Assembly (NCBI GenBank): GCA_002717655.1 | Contig: PBAY01000033.1 | Location: 1 to 40,049, forward strand | DNA: 40,049 nt | Source of the DNA: Phycisphaerae bacterium | Lineage (GTDB): Bacteria; Planctomycetota; Phycisphaerae; Phycisphaerales; SM1A02 | Direction of reading: 5' to 3' | Part shown: positions 7,574 to 15,950 of the stretch, in pieces | Layout of the letters: each line of letters starts with the position of its first letter | Position numbering within the stretch: the first letter of the stretch is position 1 | The notes under the pieces: model-generated | Database searches by the model: none | What the model was told of the DNA's origin: nothing | What the model saw: the letters and a program-made list of their open reading frames with translations, nothing else | Program-made: the position numbers and the translations under genes

Positions 7574-8908
7574 CTATTCGGGATAGATCTTGGAAAAGAG
7601 CACTGGTGCCAGCCTGGACCCCTGCTCTTCAAGCACGCGATAACATCGAAGTGCTTCACTTTTATCTTCAGCATCTGCATGAAGAATGCCCAATGCCGCA
7701 TTGGCATCCTCATGATTTGGCTCGTGCGATAGAACGGTTACGAGACATCTCCTGGCTTCATCAATATCCCCGGCCTTCAATGCCAACTCTCCCAGACATG
7801 CCCAAGCATCCGCCAATCTTGGGCGGAGCTCGACAGCTTTGCGCAAAGCGGTTTCAGCTTCTTTCAGATTGCCCATCTGCATGTGGCACTGGCCCAGACT
7901 TTGATAGACCTTGGCGTATCTGGGCCGAATATCGATCGCCATCATGAATGCGGCGACCGCCTGATGGAAAGACTTAAGCCGAGCATGGATCAATCCCAGA
8001 TTGTGATACGCCTTCGCAGTAAGCAGGTCACGATCGATGCATTGATTCAATACGGAAATCGCTCCTGCATCATTGCCTCGACAACTCTCAACCAGCGCCA
8101 GAACGATATATGATCGCCCAATATCCGGATCGAGTTGAATCGACATTTGAAGCGCTTCAGCCGCCTCATCCCATCTCTTCAAACGGCCGAATGCTATTCC
8201 CAGATTCGTATAGGCACGCCTTGAATCCGGCCGAATCGACTTTGCATGCTGCAATGCCTCGACTGCCGCTTCAAACTCGCGACCAGAAGCCAGCGCTCCA
8301 CCCAGATTCACCCATGCCGCGTAATAGCCCGGATCCAACTTCACGCATTCACGGAACACACTGATTGCATTGCTGAGATCACCCGACATCCAGTACATGC
8401 TGCCGAGCGTCATGCGAAGCGGCGAACTCTCAGGCCGCGACTCACTCGCCATCTTGAAATACTGGAGCGCATCAGCAGACTTGCCTGAATCCGCCAGCAC
8501 GCAACCCAGCCCGGTCAAGGCCTCGACACACTCGGAATTCACTTCCAATGCAGCTTTGAATCCTGAAATCGCCTCTTCAGCTTTGCCTGATCGGGCCATG
8601 GCGTATGCTCGCAGTGCTTGGGCCCGTGCCTGAAAGGACTCACCTGATTCAGGAAGATCCAGACAGCGATTGAAGGCCTCGACCGCTGAACTCCAGAGCT
8701 CCTCCTCGTCAGCCGCCTGAGCTGCCTGCAGCAATTCGAGGCCATGACGGAACCAGGCCAGCCCCCCGGAACCCGCAACTGGCTGCTGGACTGCTGCAAG
8801 TTCCGCTGGCGGGGCCTCACCCAGAAGCGTGTCATCATCAAGGCAAAGCCCAAGGCCATAGGTATCGGCAGGCCCTTGTGATGGCAATGATGGATCTGAA
8901 TTCGACAT
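7574..8908 (-). CDS. tetratricopeptide-repeat protein
   Basis: Protein of 444 residues. After a low-complexity acidic N-terminus of about 45 residues, the rest is a TPR solenoid of about ten 34-residue repeats with the usual W/Y-LG-Y-A-P pattern, for example YYAAWVNLGGAL, RRAYTNLGIAFG, AKAYHNLGLIHAR and AKVYQSLGQCHMQ. There is no signal peptide, membrane segment or catalytic domain, so it is likely a cytoplasmic scaffold. The repeats resemble those of O-GlcNAc transferases, but no transferase domain follows. The start lies in a short gap divergent from the next small gene. Confidence 0.85.
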   Translation of the reverse strand: MSNSDPSLPSQGPADTYGLGLCLDDDTLLGEAPPAELAAVQQPVAGSGGLAWFRHGLELLQAAQAADEEELWSSAVEAFNRCLDLPESGESFQARAQALRAYAMARSGKAEEAISGFKAALEVNSECVEALTGLGCVLADSGKSADALQYFKMASESRPESSPLRMTLGSMYWMSGDLSNAISVFRECVKLDPGYYAAWVNLGGALASGREFEAAVEALQHAKSIRPDSRRAYTNLGIAFGRLKRWDEAAEALQMSIQLDPDIGRSYIVLALVESCRGNDAGAISVLNQCIDRDLLTAKAYHNLGLIHARLKSFHQAVAAFMMAIDIRPRYAKVYQSLGQCHMQMGNLKEAETALRKAVELRPRLADAWACLGELALKAGDIDEARRCLVTVLSHEPNHEDANAALGILHADAEDKSEALRCYRVLEEQGSRLAPVLFSKIYPE

Positions 8909-8963
8909 CAGCGCAATGCTACCATGTAGGCTCGCCGATCAACTGGACTCTGCGGAGAGCCTC

Positions 8964-9164
8964 ATGACCATCAAGGCCAAGACACATACCCTGACCTACT
9001 TCATTGCATGGACACTTTTCCTTCTTGCTGCAGGATTCTGGTTTGTCTTCTTTCTGGTCGAAGGTGGGCAAATCGCACAGTACATGTGGTGGCCATCATT
9101 CTTGATCGCCACGGTTTCATCGATCTTGTTCGGCATGATCCTGTTGAAGGGTTTGTTTGATTAG
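8964..9164 (+). CDS. small two-helix membrane protein
   Basis: The ATG at 8964 follows a good GGAGAG ribosome binding site at 8954-8959 and gives 66 residues; an upstream extension to 8916 lacks such a site. Two hydrophobic segments, about residues 9-31 and 39-60, are joined by an EGGQIAQYMWWP loop. I do not recognise the family. The TAG stop lies only 14 bases before the tRNA, inside the 5' arm of an inverted repeat around it, so the two may share a transcript. Confidence 0.65.
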   Translation: MTIKAKTHTLTYFIAWTLFLLAAGFWFVFFLVEGGQIAQYMWWPSFLIATVSSILFGMILLKGLFD

Positions 9165-9263
9165 ATGTTCAGATCATTGCCCCGGTAGCTCAGTTGGATA
9201 GAGCACGGCTTTCCTAAAGCTGAGGCCGCAGGTTCGAGTCCTGCCCGGGGTGCTTGAACATCT
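9163..9263. repeat. inverted repeat flanking the tRNA gene
   Basis: AGATGTTCA at 9163-9171 and TGAACATCT at 9255-9263 are perfect 9-base complements that bracket the tRNA, with one more G-U pair possible inside. In a precursor transcript they could pair and stack a closing stem near the acceptor helix. This may guide 5' and 3' end processing. Chance is possible. Confidence 0.5.
9179..9252 (+). tRNA. tRNA-Arg (anticodon CCT)
   Basis: Full cloverleaf by eye: acceptor GCCCCGG pairs with CCGGGGT (one G-U at the end), D stem GCTC/GAGC, anticodon stem CGGCT/AGCTG (one G-U) with loop TTCCTAA, T stem GCAGG/CCTGC with loop TTCGAGT, and discriminator G at 9252. Anticodon CCT at 9213-9215 reads the arginine codon AGG. 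The 3' CCA is not encoded and must be added after transcription. Confidence 0.95.
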
Positions 9264-9292
9264 CACCTGACCTCGACCAGAGGAGTAACGGA

Positions 9293-9742
9293 TTGATAAT
9301 GCCGCAAAATGTTGTTTCTACTGAAATCGCAACCATGATTCAGCATCTGGAGCTGCAGCCTCATCCGGAAGGCGGCTACTACCGGGAAACATATCGAAGT
9401 GAATCCCTGCTGGATTCTGGTCGCGCCGCAGCCACTTCAATTCTCTTCCTGCTCCCCAGAGGTGTACGTTCTCGATGGCATCGAGTCGATGCAGAGGAAC
9501 TCTGGATCTATCAAGCCGGCGCAGAACTTGATATCCGAATTGCAGCAGAGGATGAAGCATGTCATGCCTATCGCCTCGGCCTGAGCCATGACGCTAGTGC
9601 ACAGATTCTGGTACCTGCCAATCACTGGCAGGACGCCTGCTCACGAGGCGATTGGACTCTGGTCGCCTGTGTGGTTACACCAGGATTTCAGTTCGAAGGT
9701 TTCGAGATGGCTGAAGAAGGCTGGGAACCTGAGCTGAAATGA
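9293..9742 (+). CDS. cupin-superfamily protein, DUF985 type
   Basis: AGGAG at 9281-9285 supports either a TTG start at 9293 or the ATG at 9299 (149 or 147 residues); a reading frame opening back to 9254 begins right behind the tRNA and is unlikely. The DUF985/Cupin_5 signature is clear: LQPHPEGGYYRETYRS near the N-terminus, SRWHRVDAEELWIYQAG in the middle (metal-site His and Glu candidates) and VPANHWQDACS with the closing VVTPGFQFEGFEM. These are small single-domain cupins of about 150-170 residues; function is not firmly established. It stands alone between the tRNA and the convergent glpD. Confidence 0.85.
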   Translation: MIMPQNVVSTEIATMIQHLELQPHPEGGYYRETYRSESLLDSGRAAATSILFLLPRGVRSRWHRVDAEELWIYQAGAELDIRIAAEDEACHAYRLGLSHDASAQILVPANHWQDACSRGDWTLVACVVTPGFQFEGFEMAEEGWEPELK

Positions 9743-11311
9743 TCAAACAAGCTGATATCCAGCTGCAAGCTCCTTGAACTCTTTCACTTGATCCAAGACC
9801 CATTGTTGATCTCGATCAAGTTCAGATGCAATCAGATTCGCAACATCTTCCGAAGCCTCGGAAGCCGCTGCCGCATCAAGCAACAGCGCTCGCATGCGGC
9901 GAGCAAGAACATCTTCGACTGTTCTGGCCAGCTCGTGACGTACTGCATGGATGACGACACCTCTTGGATAGGGAAGTCTCTCGTGTATCAGTTGATGACC
10001 TCCATCAATTTCATCACAGATGCCCATCACTTCTGGAGCATCAGAACCATAGACTCGAAGCCAGTTTTCCACCGGCATCGCTGGATCATCACGGTCCAGA
10101 TAACCTCTTACATGAAGGTCCTCGGTGACACATGGCTGACGATCCAGACCACCAACATCAATAGCGTGATCCATGACATCATCAGCCATCTTGCGATACG
10201 TCGTCCATTTGCCACCGATGATGGTGACCAGTCCACCTCGCGAAACAACGATTTCATGCTCACGTGAGATCTTCTTGGTCTCCTCACCCGCATGCTTCAC
10301 GAGGGGACGAAGACCTGCAAAGACACTTCGCACATCACTTCGTTCTGGATCTCTGGCAAGATATCTTCCCGCATTACGAAGAATGAACTCGATCTCCTGA
10401 TCCGTCGCTCGAGGCTCGAGTATCGGCTCAGGCGCCTGTTCATCAGTCGTACCAACGAGACATCGCTCATGCCATGGAATCACGAAAAGAACACGGCCAT
10501 CATCGGTATGTGGAACCATGATGGCCGTATCACCCTGGAGAAAACTGGCATCGAGTACCAGATGAACACCTCTGCTTGGCTCTACAACAGACTGGGATTC
10601 GACGTCATCCATATGGCGGATGCTGTTGGCAAAAACACCTGTTGCATTGATCACCACAGCTGCATGAGCATCATGCTCTTCCCCGGTCTCCTGATCCCTG
10701 AAACGAACACCAGAGACATGATCTTCCTCATTGCGCAACAAGCCAGTCACCACAGCATGGTTCAACATGGTTGCACCCTGATCCAAAGCGGTGCGGACAA
10801 GCGTTGCACACATGCGAGCATCATCAAACTGCCCATCGTGATACTGAGTCCCTCCATCAAGACCCTCTGATTCGAGATTTGGAATCAGCTCAAGCGTCGC
10901 TTCCGGCTTGAGGCTTTGAGACTTGGACAGATTCAGCTTTCCTGCAAGCAGGTCGTAGAGCTTCAGACCAATTCCATAGAACGGTCCTTCCCACCATTTA
11001 TAGCGAGGTACGACGAATGCCAGATTGGTGACCAGATGCGGCGCATTCCGGTACATCAAACCACGTTCATGCAAGGCTTCACGGACGAGTGAAATATTGC
11101 CTTGTTGAAGGTAACGGACTCCACCATGGACCAGCTTGGTTGATCGGCTGCTGGTGGCCTTGGCGAAATCCACCTGCTCGAGAAGCAGGGTGCGATACCC
11201 GCGAGAAGAAGCATCCACTGCTGTTCCCAATCCGGTGGCACCACCTCCAATGACAATCACATCCCAGGGCCCACCGGTTACAGCCTGATTGATCAGTGTT
11301 TCACGTTTCAT
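9743..11311 (-). CDS. glpD: aerobic glycerol-3-phosphate dehydrogenase
   Basis: Protein of 522 residues, the usual length for GlpD. The FAD-binding motif IVIGGGATGLGTAVDASSRG lies at about residues 19-38 and is followed by SSRSTKLVHGGVRYLQQG, the family signature. The central region contains the substrate and FAD contacts (GVHLVLD, IPWHERCLVGTTDE), and a GGKWTTYRKMADD segment precedes the C-terminal alpha domain. It oxidises sn-glycerol 3-phosphate to dihydroxyacetone phosphate at the inner membrane and passes electrons to quinone. The ATG overlaps the glpK stop (ATGA), so both are co-translated and complete the route from glycerol to glycolysis. Confidence 0.95.
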   Translation of the reverse strand: MKRETLINQAVTGGPWDVIVIGGGATGLGTAVDASSRGYRTLLLEQVDFAKATSSRSTKLVHGGVRYLQQGNISLVREALHERGLMYRNAPHLVTNLAFVVPRYKWWEGPFYGIGLKLYDLLAGKLNLSKSQSLKPEATLELIPNLESEGLDGGTQYHDGQFDDARMCATLVRTALDQGATMLNHAVVTGLLRNEEDHVSGVRFRDQETGEEHDAHAAVVINATGVFANSIRHMDDVESQSVVEPSRGVHLVLDASFLQGDTAIMVPHTDDGRVLFVIPWHERCLVGTTDEQAPEPILEPRATDQEIEFILRNAGRYLARDPERSDVRSVFAGLRPLVKHAGEETKKISREHEIVVSRGGLVTIIGGKWTTYRKMADDVMDHAIDVGGLDRQPCVTEDLHVRGYLDRDDPAMPVENWLRVYGSDAPEVMGICDEIDGGHQLIHERLPYPRGVVIHAVRHELARTVEDVLARRMRALLLDAAAASEASEDVANLIASELDRDQQWVLDQVKEFKELAAGYQLV

Positions 11312-12807
11312 TCAGTTTCATCCTCTTCTGCCCATCCACGGGCACGTTCAACTCCACGTTTCCACTGTCTCAGGAGATCCCGACGATGCGTGTCGTCAAT
11401 CTTAGATTTGAAACGACGATCAAGTGTCCAATGATCCGCCATGTCATCTGGACCGGGCAACACACCCGCCGCCATGGCTGCCATGCCAACTGCACCAAAT
11501 GCGGTGGTCTCGAGCATGGTCGGCCGTAGAACCTCGACATTCAGAAGATCAGTCTGAATCTGCATCAACAGATCACTGGCAGCCGCGCCGCCATCCACCC
11601 TCAATTCCTTGAGTGGTATCCCTGCATCCTGCTCCATGGCGTTGAGAACATCAGTCACCGTGCAGGCGATTCCTTCCAACGCAGCTCTGGCAATATGAGC
11701 CGAGGTACTGCCTCGAGTCAAACCTGAGATCGAGCCACGAGCCCAGGCATCCCAGTAGGGAGCACCCAGACCTGCGAACGCTGGAACAAGAACAACGCCA
11801 CCACTGTCAGGAACACTGGCAGCAAGTTCATTCACCTCAGCAGCGGACTTGATGATGCCCAGCCCATCACGAAGCCACTGAATCGTTGCCCCACCCATGA
11901 AAACACTTCCTTCGAGCGCATACGTGCATTCACCACTTGAGGTGCTCCACGCAATCGTTGCAAGAAGATTGTTATTGCTGACCATTGGCTGGTCGCCGGT
12001 ATTGAGAAGCAGAAAGCAACCAGTGCCGAACGTGCTCTTGGCCATGCCTGGCTTGACACAAGCCTGACCAAAGAGAGCTGATTGCTGATCACCAATCATT
12101 CCTCGAACTGCCACATTTCCGCCCAGAATAGTTGTAGAACCCAATTCGCCACTGCACGGGACGACTTCAGGCAAGACCGCTTCTGGAATATTGAATAAAC
12201 GAAGTAGATCCTGATCCCACTCGCGAGACCTGATGTTGTAGAGCAGTGTCCTGGATGCATTGCTCTCATCCGTGGCGTGAACAGCCCCACTGGTCAGGTT
12301 CCAGAGCAGCCAGCAGTCAATAGTTCCGAAAGCCAGATGTCCGGCATCGGCCGCCGATCTTGCACCTTCGACATTGTCCAGCAGCCAGCTCAGTTTGCTC
12401 GCACAGAAATAGGGGTCAAGAAGCAGACCGGTCTTCTCATGCACCATCTCGTCATTGCCACCGCCCCGCCACCGATCCATCAGCTCAGCAGTCCGACGAT
12501 CCTGCCAGACAATCGCATTGCCGATTGGTTGTCCTGTTCTTCGATCCCATACCACCACAGTCTCACGCTGATTGGTGATACCGATACCAGCCAGCTCCTC
12601 AGGGTTGACTCCTGTTTCAGCAAGAACCTGCTGAGCCATCCTGGACTGCTTCTCATAGATTTCTGTGGCGTCATGCTCAACCCAACCAGGTTGAGGAAAG
12701 ATCTGCTCGAATTCCTGCTGGGCCACACCAAGACGCTGCCCATCAAGATCAAAGACGATGGCACGACAACTGGTCGTTCCCTCATCAAGTGCGAGTAATC
12801 TTGCCAC
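11308..12807 (-). CDS. glpK: glycerol kinase
   Basis: Protein of 499 residues, typical for GlpK. The ATP-binding signature ALDEGTTSCRAIVFD is at the N-terminus, and GDQQSALFGQACVKPGMAKS and the FGTGCFLLLNTG motif lie in the middle. The start is GTG, preceded by AAGGAG with a 6-base gap. GlpK phosphorylates glycerol with ATP to glycerol 3-phosphate, which glpD just downstream then oxidises. No glycerol facilitator (glpF) or GlpR-type regulator is present nearby. The 5' region is the gene-free stretch 12808-13194. Confidence 0.97.
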   Translation of the reverse strand: MARLLALDEGTTSCRAIVFDLDGQRLGVAQQEFEQIFPQPGWVEHDATEIYEKQSRMAQQVLAETGVNPEELAGIGITNQRETVVVWDRRTGQPIGNAIVWQDRRTAELMDRWRGGGNDEMVHEKTGLLLDPYFCASKLSWLLDNVEGARSAADAGHLAFGTIDCWLLWNLTSGAVHATDESNASRTLLYNIRSREWDQDLLRLFNIPEAVLPEVVPCSGELGSTTILGGNVAVRGMIGDQQSALFGQACVKPGMAKSTFGTGCFLLLNTGDQPMVSNNNLLATIAWSTSSGECTYALEGSVFMGGATIQWLRDGLGIIKSAAEVNELAASVPDSGGVVLVPAFAGLGAPYWDAWARGSISGLTRGSTSAHIARAALEGIACTVTDVLNAMEQDAGIPLKELRVDGGAAASDLLMQIQTDLLNVEVLRPTMLETTAFGAVGMAAMAAGVLPGPDDMADHWTLDRRFKSKIDDTHRRDLLRQWKRGVERARGWAEEDETE

Positions 12808-13024
12808 AGGAATCTCCTTGATCCCTCTTGGTTACTTCAGATAACAGAGCCCAGCATTCAATGTCAGGTTGTCCACATTCAAGTGCGGATCCAAAATCAT
12901 GAATCGCCACAGCCAAGTCAAGTGGTCATAGATAGCTTAGAGAGACCTGCAATCAAGTCTTTACATTGATTTGCATCAGGCTTGCTTTCAAAAAACAGTT
13001 TCAGAATTCCGTCATAAAATACTC

Positions 13025-13154
13025 ATGCGTGCAATGGTCCTTGGACCGATAACGCGAAGGGACTGGGGAGTTCCCTACCGAAATACGCACGTAGAGATTT
13101 CCTTCTCTTCTCTTCCGTCACCTCTGGTCGCCTAGCGGCTGGAGGGGATTTTTT
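13025..13154 (+). ncRNA. candidate structured small RNA with intrinsic terminator
   Basis: A TAAAAT hexamer at 13015-13020 could be a -10 box, putting the start near 13026. From there TGCGT (13026-13030) pairs with ACGCA (13085-13089), closing a multiloop. Inside are GGTCC-TT-GGACC (13036-13047) and AGGGA/TCCCT (13058-13062 with 13072-13076) around a G-rich loop CTGGGGAGT. A pyrimidine-rich linker (13097-13117) leads to an 11-bp terminator hairpin and six T. No plus-strand gene follows for over 1 kb, so it is not an obvious leader. It does not match 6S, tmRNA, SRP or RNase P RNA by eye. No good -35 box was found. Confidence 0.5.
13121..13154 (+). terminator. intrinsic terminator of the RNA candidate
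   Basis: CCTCTGGTCGC (13121-13131), loop CTA, and GCGGCTGGAGG (13135-13145) form an 11-bp stem with three G-U pairs, followed by GGATTTTTT with six T at 13149-13154. The T-run is on the plus strand only, which fixes the orientation. Confidence 0.8.
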
Positions 13155-13194
13155 GCTTCAAGATCAATGACTTCAGCAGCTTAGAGTTGAAGCA

Positions 13195-14253
13195 TCAAGG
13201 AGAAGCTGGCTGAGCTTCCGCCCCCGGGGACGGAGCCGTCGAGACACATCTGAATCCAGTATGAGAAAGCCCGGTATCAACTGCTGTCCCCCGCCTGGCT
13301 GCCACCCGATAGGCGGTGCAATACGACTGATGACAAAGGAATGAACCTCCCCTGATCACCCGCTTGGGGACCAGAGGTTCCGCTGGATCCCAGCAATGCT
13401 CAGGGCCTGAAGGGTTGGATAATCGCACTCCATCAGCGGCTGCCAATTGGAGCCTGTAGGTATCAGGCCGATACCAGTCTCGACACCATTCCCAGACGTT
13501 GCCTGCCATGTCATGCAAACCATGAGCATTTGCAGCAAAGCTACCGACGGGAGCTGTACCTCGATGACCATCCAGACCCTCATCCTTGACCGGAAACTCA
13601 CCCTGCCAGATGTTCGCTGGATGGAAGTCATCAGATGGAGGCTGATTGCCCCAGACAAATGAATTGTGATTCATCCCACCTCGAGCAGCAAATTCCCACT
13701 GAGCCTCTGTCGGCAGTTGCTTACCAGCCCATGCCGCGTAGGTCTGCGCATCTTCGTAGGCAATATGCGTCACTGGATGATTCTGTCGTGTATCAATGGA
13801 TGACTCTGGCCCATCCGGATGTCTCCAACTTGCACCTGGAACCCATTCCCACCAACCTGAAGGATCATCCAGCCTGACCAATCCAGATGGATGATGAAAG
13901 ACCACCGCACCAGGAGCCAACACTTCCTCAGGCGGCCGTGGCGTATCGGGAGGCACCTGCTTCTTCAGTTCTTCCCAGTCAATTGGCCGTTCAGCAACTG
14001 TCGTGTACCCAGTCGCCTCGACGAATCGGGCAAACTCAGCGACCGTGACTTCATGAACATCCATCCAGAACCCATCCATGATCACCTCATGAGCGGGCCC
14101 CTCCTCGGCTCTTGCAGGATCATTCGAACCTCTGATGAAACTGCCTCCAGGAATCCAGACCATCCCTGAAGGGCTTGCGACCTTCTTGGATTCCGATGAC
14201 GAAGCAAGGTCTGGCTGCCCCAGTGTCAAGATCAGCAGAAAGAGAGTGATCAT
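13195..14253 (-). CDS. formylglycine-generating enzyme (SUMF1 family), exported
   Basis: Protein of 352 residues. An N-terminal hydrophobic segment (ITLFLLILTLGQ) looks like a signal peptide. The FGE-sulfatase domain covers about residues 28-340: MVWIPGGSFIRGS, FWMDVHEVTVAEFARFVE, LPTEAQWEFAARGG, and GNVWEWCRDWY. The two copper-binding catalytic cysteines are present in GGSFLCHQSYC at about residues 307 and 312, which matches true FGE rather than the many family members that lack them. The enzyme converts a Cys in CxPxR of sulfatases to formylglycine. No sulfatase is in the window, so its clients lie elsewhere; planctomycetes commonly have many. Divergent from the peroxiredoxin gene. Confidence 0.9.
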   Translation of the reverse strand: MITLFLLILTLGQPDLASSSESKKVASPSGMVWIPGGSFIRGSNDPARAEEGPAHEVIMDGFWMDVHEVTVAEFARFVEATGYTTVAERPIDWEELKKQVPPDTPRPPEEVLAPGAVVFHHPSGLVRLDDPSGWWEWVPGASWRHPDGPESSIDTRQNHPVTHIAYEDAQTYAAWAGKQLPTEAQWEFAARGGMNHNSFVWGNQPPSDDFHPANIWQGEFPVKDEGLDGHRGTAPVGSFAANAHGLHDMAGNVWEWCRDWYRPDTYRLQLAAADGVRLSNPSGPEHCWDPAEPLVPKRVIRGGSFLCHQSYCTAYRVAARRGTAVDTGLSHTGFRCVSTAPSPGAEAQPASP

Positions 14254-14325
14254 GACTCAATGGTACCCCTTTCATATCCGGCTGATCCGGCTAAAATGCC
14301 GCCTCAACCTGAGGAGATAACAAAC

Positions 14326-14808
14326 ATGCCCATCGAGACTGGACAACAGACCCCCGGATTTGAACTCTTTGACCACGAAGGCAATACCGTCAAGCTATCT
14401 GACATGGCTGGTACACCTGTGGTCGTCGCTTTTTTCCCTGCCGCCTTCACTGGCGTCTGTGAAACAGAGCTCTGCACCTTCCGTGATGCCATGGCTTCAT
14501 TCAATGAGGTCGATGCCAAGGTAGTTGGCATCTCAGTTGACTCTCGTTTCGCCAATGCCGCCTTTGCTGCAGCGAATAACCTGAACTTCCCGATCCTTTC
14601 CGATTACAACCGTGAGACCATCAAGGCATGGGATCTTGTCTTCCCTGACCTCGCAGGCATGCCTGGCTACGACGTGGCACGTCGTGCTGTCTATGTGATC
14701 GATGCGGATGGAAAGGTCGCGTGGTGCTGGCTGAGTGATTCACCTGGCGATGAACCTCCATATGCAGAGGTTGAGGAAGCAGCCAAATCACTGGCTCAGA
14801 CGAGCTGA
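14326..14808 (+). CDS. peroxiredoxin (AhpC/TSA family, AhpE- or Bcp-like)
   Basis: The ATG at 14326 follows GAGGAG at 14311-14316 with a suitable gap, giving 160 residues; an upstream in-frame start at 14260 is not supported. The thioredoxin-fold core carries the peroxidatic motif PxxxTxxC as PAAFTGVC, with the peroxidatic Cys at residue 45. A second Cys at 50 in the same helix resembles the resolving cysteine position of atypical 2-Cys (Bcp-type) enzymes. It reduces hydrogen peroxide and organic peroxides in the cytoplasm with a thioredoxin-type donor. A strong hairpin follows the gene, so it is probably monocistronic. Confidence 0.9.
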   Translation: MPIETGQQTPGFELFDHEGNTVKLSDMAGTPVVVAFFPAAFTGVCETELCTFRDAMASFNEVDAKVVGISVDSRFANAAFAAANNLNFPILSDYNRETIKAWDLVFPDLAGMPGYDVARRAVYVIDADGKVAWCWLSDSPGDEPPYAEVEEAAKSLAQTS

Positions 14809-14838
14809 GCGCACCATTGATCGGATAGAACTCAACAT

Positions 14839-14870
14839 CGACCCGGCAACTTTCGTTGCCGGGTCGTTCT
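14839..14870 (+). terminator. intrinsic terminator after the peroxiredoxin gene
   Basis: CGACCCGGCAAC (14839-14850), loop TTTC, and GTTGCCGGGTCG (14855-14866) form a perfect 12-bp stem followed by TTCTCATT. The tail is only moderately T-rich, but the stem is very stable and lies 30 bases past the stop. Confidence 0.8.
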
Positions 14871-14930
14871 CATTGGATTGCAGCTCACTGTGAAATCCAC
14901 ATTCCAATCCCAATGATGAGACAATGAAAG

Positions 14931-15938
14931 ATGATGAATCATTCCCCTGGACATCCTGATCTGGAACGACTGGCACAGCTGGCTCTTGACGGAGTCCATC
15001 GTGCCTACCCATATCATCTGTCTCATGTCATGCATGGCATGGAGAACATTGAATCACCATCTGACGTGAATCCTGTCTTCTATGGTTGCTTTGACTGGCA
15101 TTCCGCCGTACACGGACATTGGCTGCTGGCCTACACGCTGAGGCACTGCGTTGGTTCCAGGTTTGCACAACGCTGCCAGGAAAGTCTCGAGCAGAGTTTC
15201 ACACAGGAGGCGATTGAGGTCGAGACCGAATACCTGCAAAGACATCCTGCATTTGAAAGGCCTTACGGTCTTGCCTGGTTGCTGATGCTCGCAGCTGAAC
15301 TCGACCAGCATGATCTGCCCGATGCCCGTCGATGGCGTGAACTCATTCGTCCACTGGAAGATTCAGCTGCAGCAAATCTCATGGCATGGCTCCCAAAGCT
15401 GACGCATCCTGTGCGGTCTGGCACTCACCCTCAGACTGCATTCGCCTTGAGCCTCGTTTGGGACTGGGCACAACAGGTCAATCACCCCGACATGAAATCA
15501 CTCATCATGGAACGGAGCAGTACGTTCTATGGCAATGATCATGATTACGCGCTGCATCTGGAACCTTCAGGCGAAGACTTCCTTTCTGCATCGCTTGGAT
15601 CCGCCTCTCTGATGACTCGAGTCCTAGATAGCAAGGACTTCACGCGATGGCTGGATCAGGCGATGCCTGGTCTCGGTCGGGACTTCATTTTCACCCCGGC
15701 AACATGCCCCGATCGTTCAGATGGTCGGTTGACTCATCTGGATGGTCTGAATCTCAGTCGATCCTGGATGCTTCAGGACATCCTGCATGCCATCGATGGC
15801 CAAGACGAGAGACAGCAGGCGATACATGACTCAATGATGTCACATCGAGTCGCAGGTCTGGATTCCGTCACGTCAGAACATTACGAGGGCAGTCACTGGC
15901 TTGGAACCTTTGCCGCATGGATGCATCATCGAAGCTGA
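14931..15938 (+). CDS. DUF2891-family protein
   Basis: Protein of 335 residues without a signal peptide. Family-typical segments are present: NPVFYGCFDWHSAVHGHWLL at about residues 45-65, the HPQTAFALSLVWDW helix near 165, a GNDHDYALHLEPSGEDFLSA stretch near 200, HLDGLNLSRSWML near 275 and HYEGSHWLGTFA at the C-terminus. Conserved His, Trp and Asp suggest an alpha/alpha-barrel-like hydrolase or lyase fold, but no activity is established for the family. The start may be either of two adjacent ATG codons. It sits alone after a terminator and converges with the beta-helix gene. Confidence 0.85.
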   Translation: MMNHSPGHPDLERLAQLALDGVHRAYPYHLSHVMHGMENIESPSDVNPVFYGCFDWHSAVHGHWLLAYTLRHCVGSRFAQRCQESLEQSFTQEAIEVETEYLQRHPAFERPYGLAWLLMLAAELDQHDLPDARRWRELIRPLEDSAAANLMAWLPKLTHPVRSGTHPQTAFALSLVWDWAQQVNHPDMKSLIMERSSTFYGNDHDYALHLEPSGEDFLSASLGSASLMTRVLDSKDFTRWLDQAMPGLGRDFIFTPATCPDRSDGRLTHLDGLNLSRSWMLQDILHAIDGQDERQQAIHDSMMSHRVAGLDSVTSEHYEGSHWLGTFAAWMHHRS

Positions 15939-15950
15939 ATCTGAACCGTA

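Larger units (their letters stand above)
12808..13194. other. gene-free region between glpK and the FGE gene
   Basis: No convincing reading frame is present. The left part, about 12808-13010, is the 5' region of glpK and is AT-rich (AAAAAACAG, TCATAAAAT). The right part holds a plus-strand structured RNA candidate with an intrinsic terminator. A GCTTCAA/TTGAAGC inverted repeat (13155-13161 and about 13183-13189) follows. I could not assign a clear glpK promoter; TTGACT on the minus strand near 12917 is a possible -35 box. Confidence 0.6.

Noticed and set aside
13025..13154. Riboswitch controlling glpK
   Set aside because: The terminator T-run is on the plus strand, whereas glpK is transcribed from the minus strand, so the element cannot be a glpK leader.
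13025..13154. 6S, SRP or tmRNA gene
   Set aside because: No long closing rod with a central bubble, no GGAA-type SRP loop and no tRNA-like ends; the length is also too short for tmRNA.
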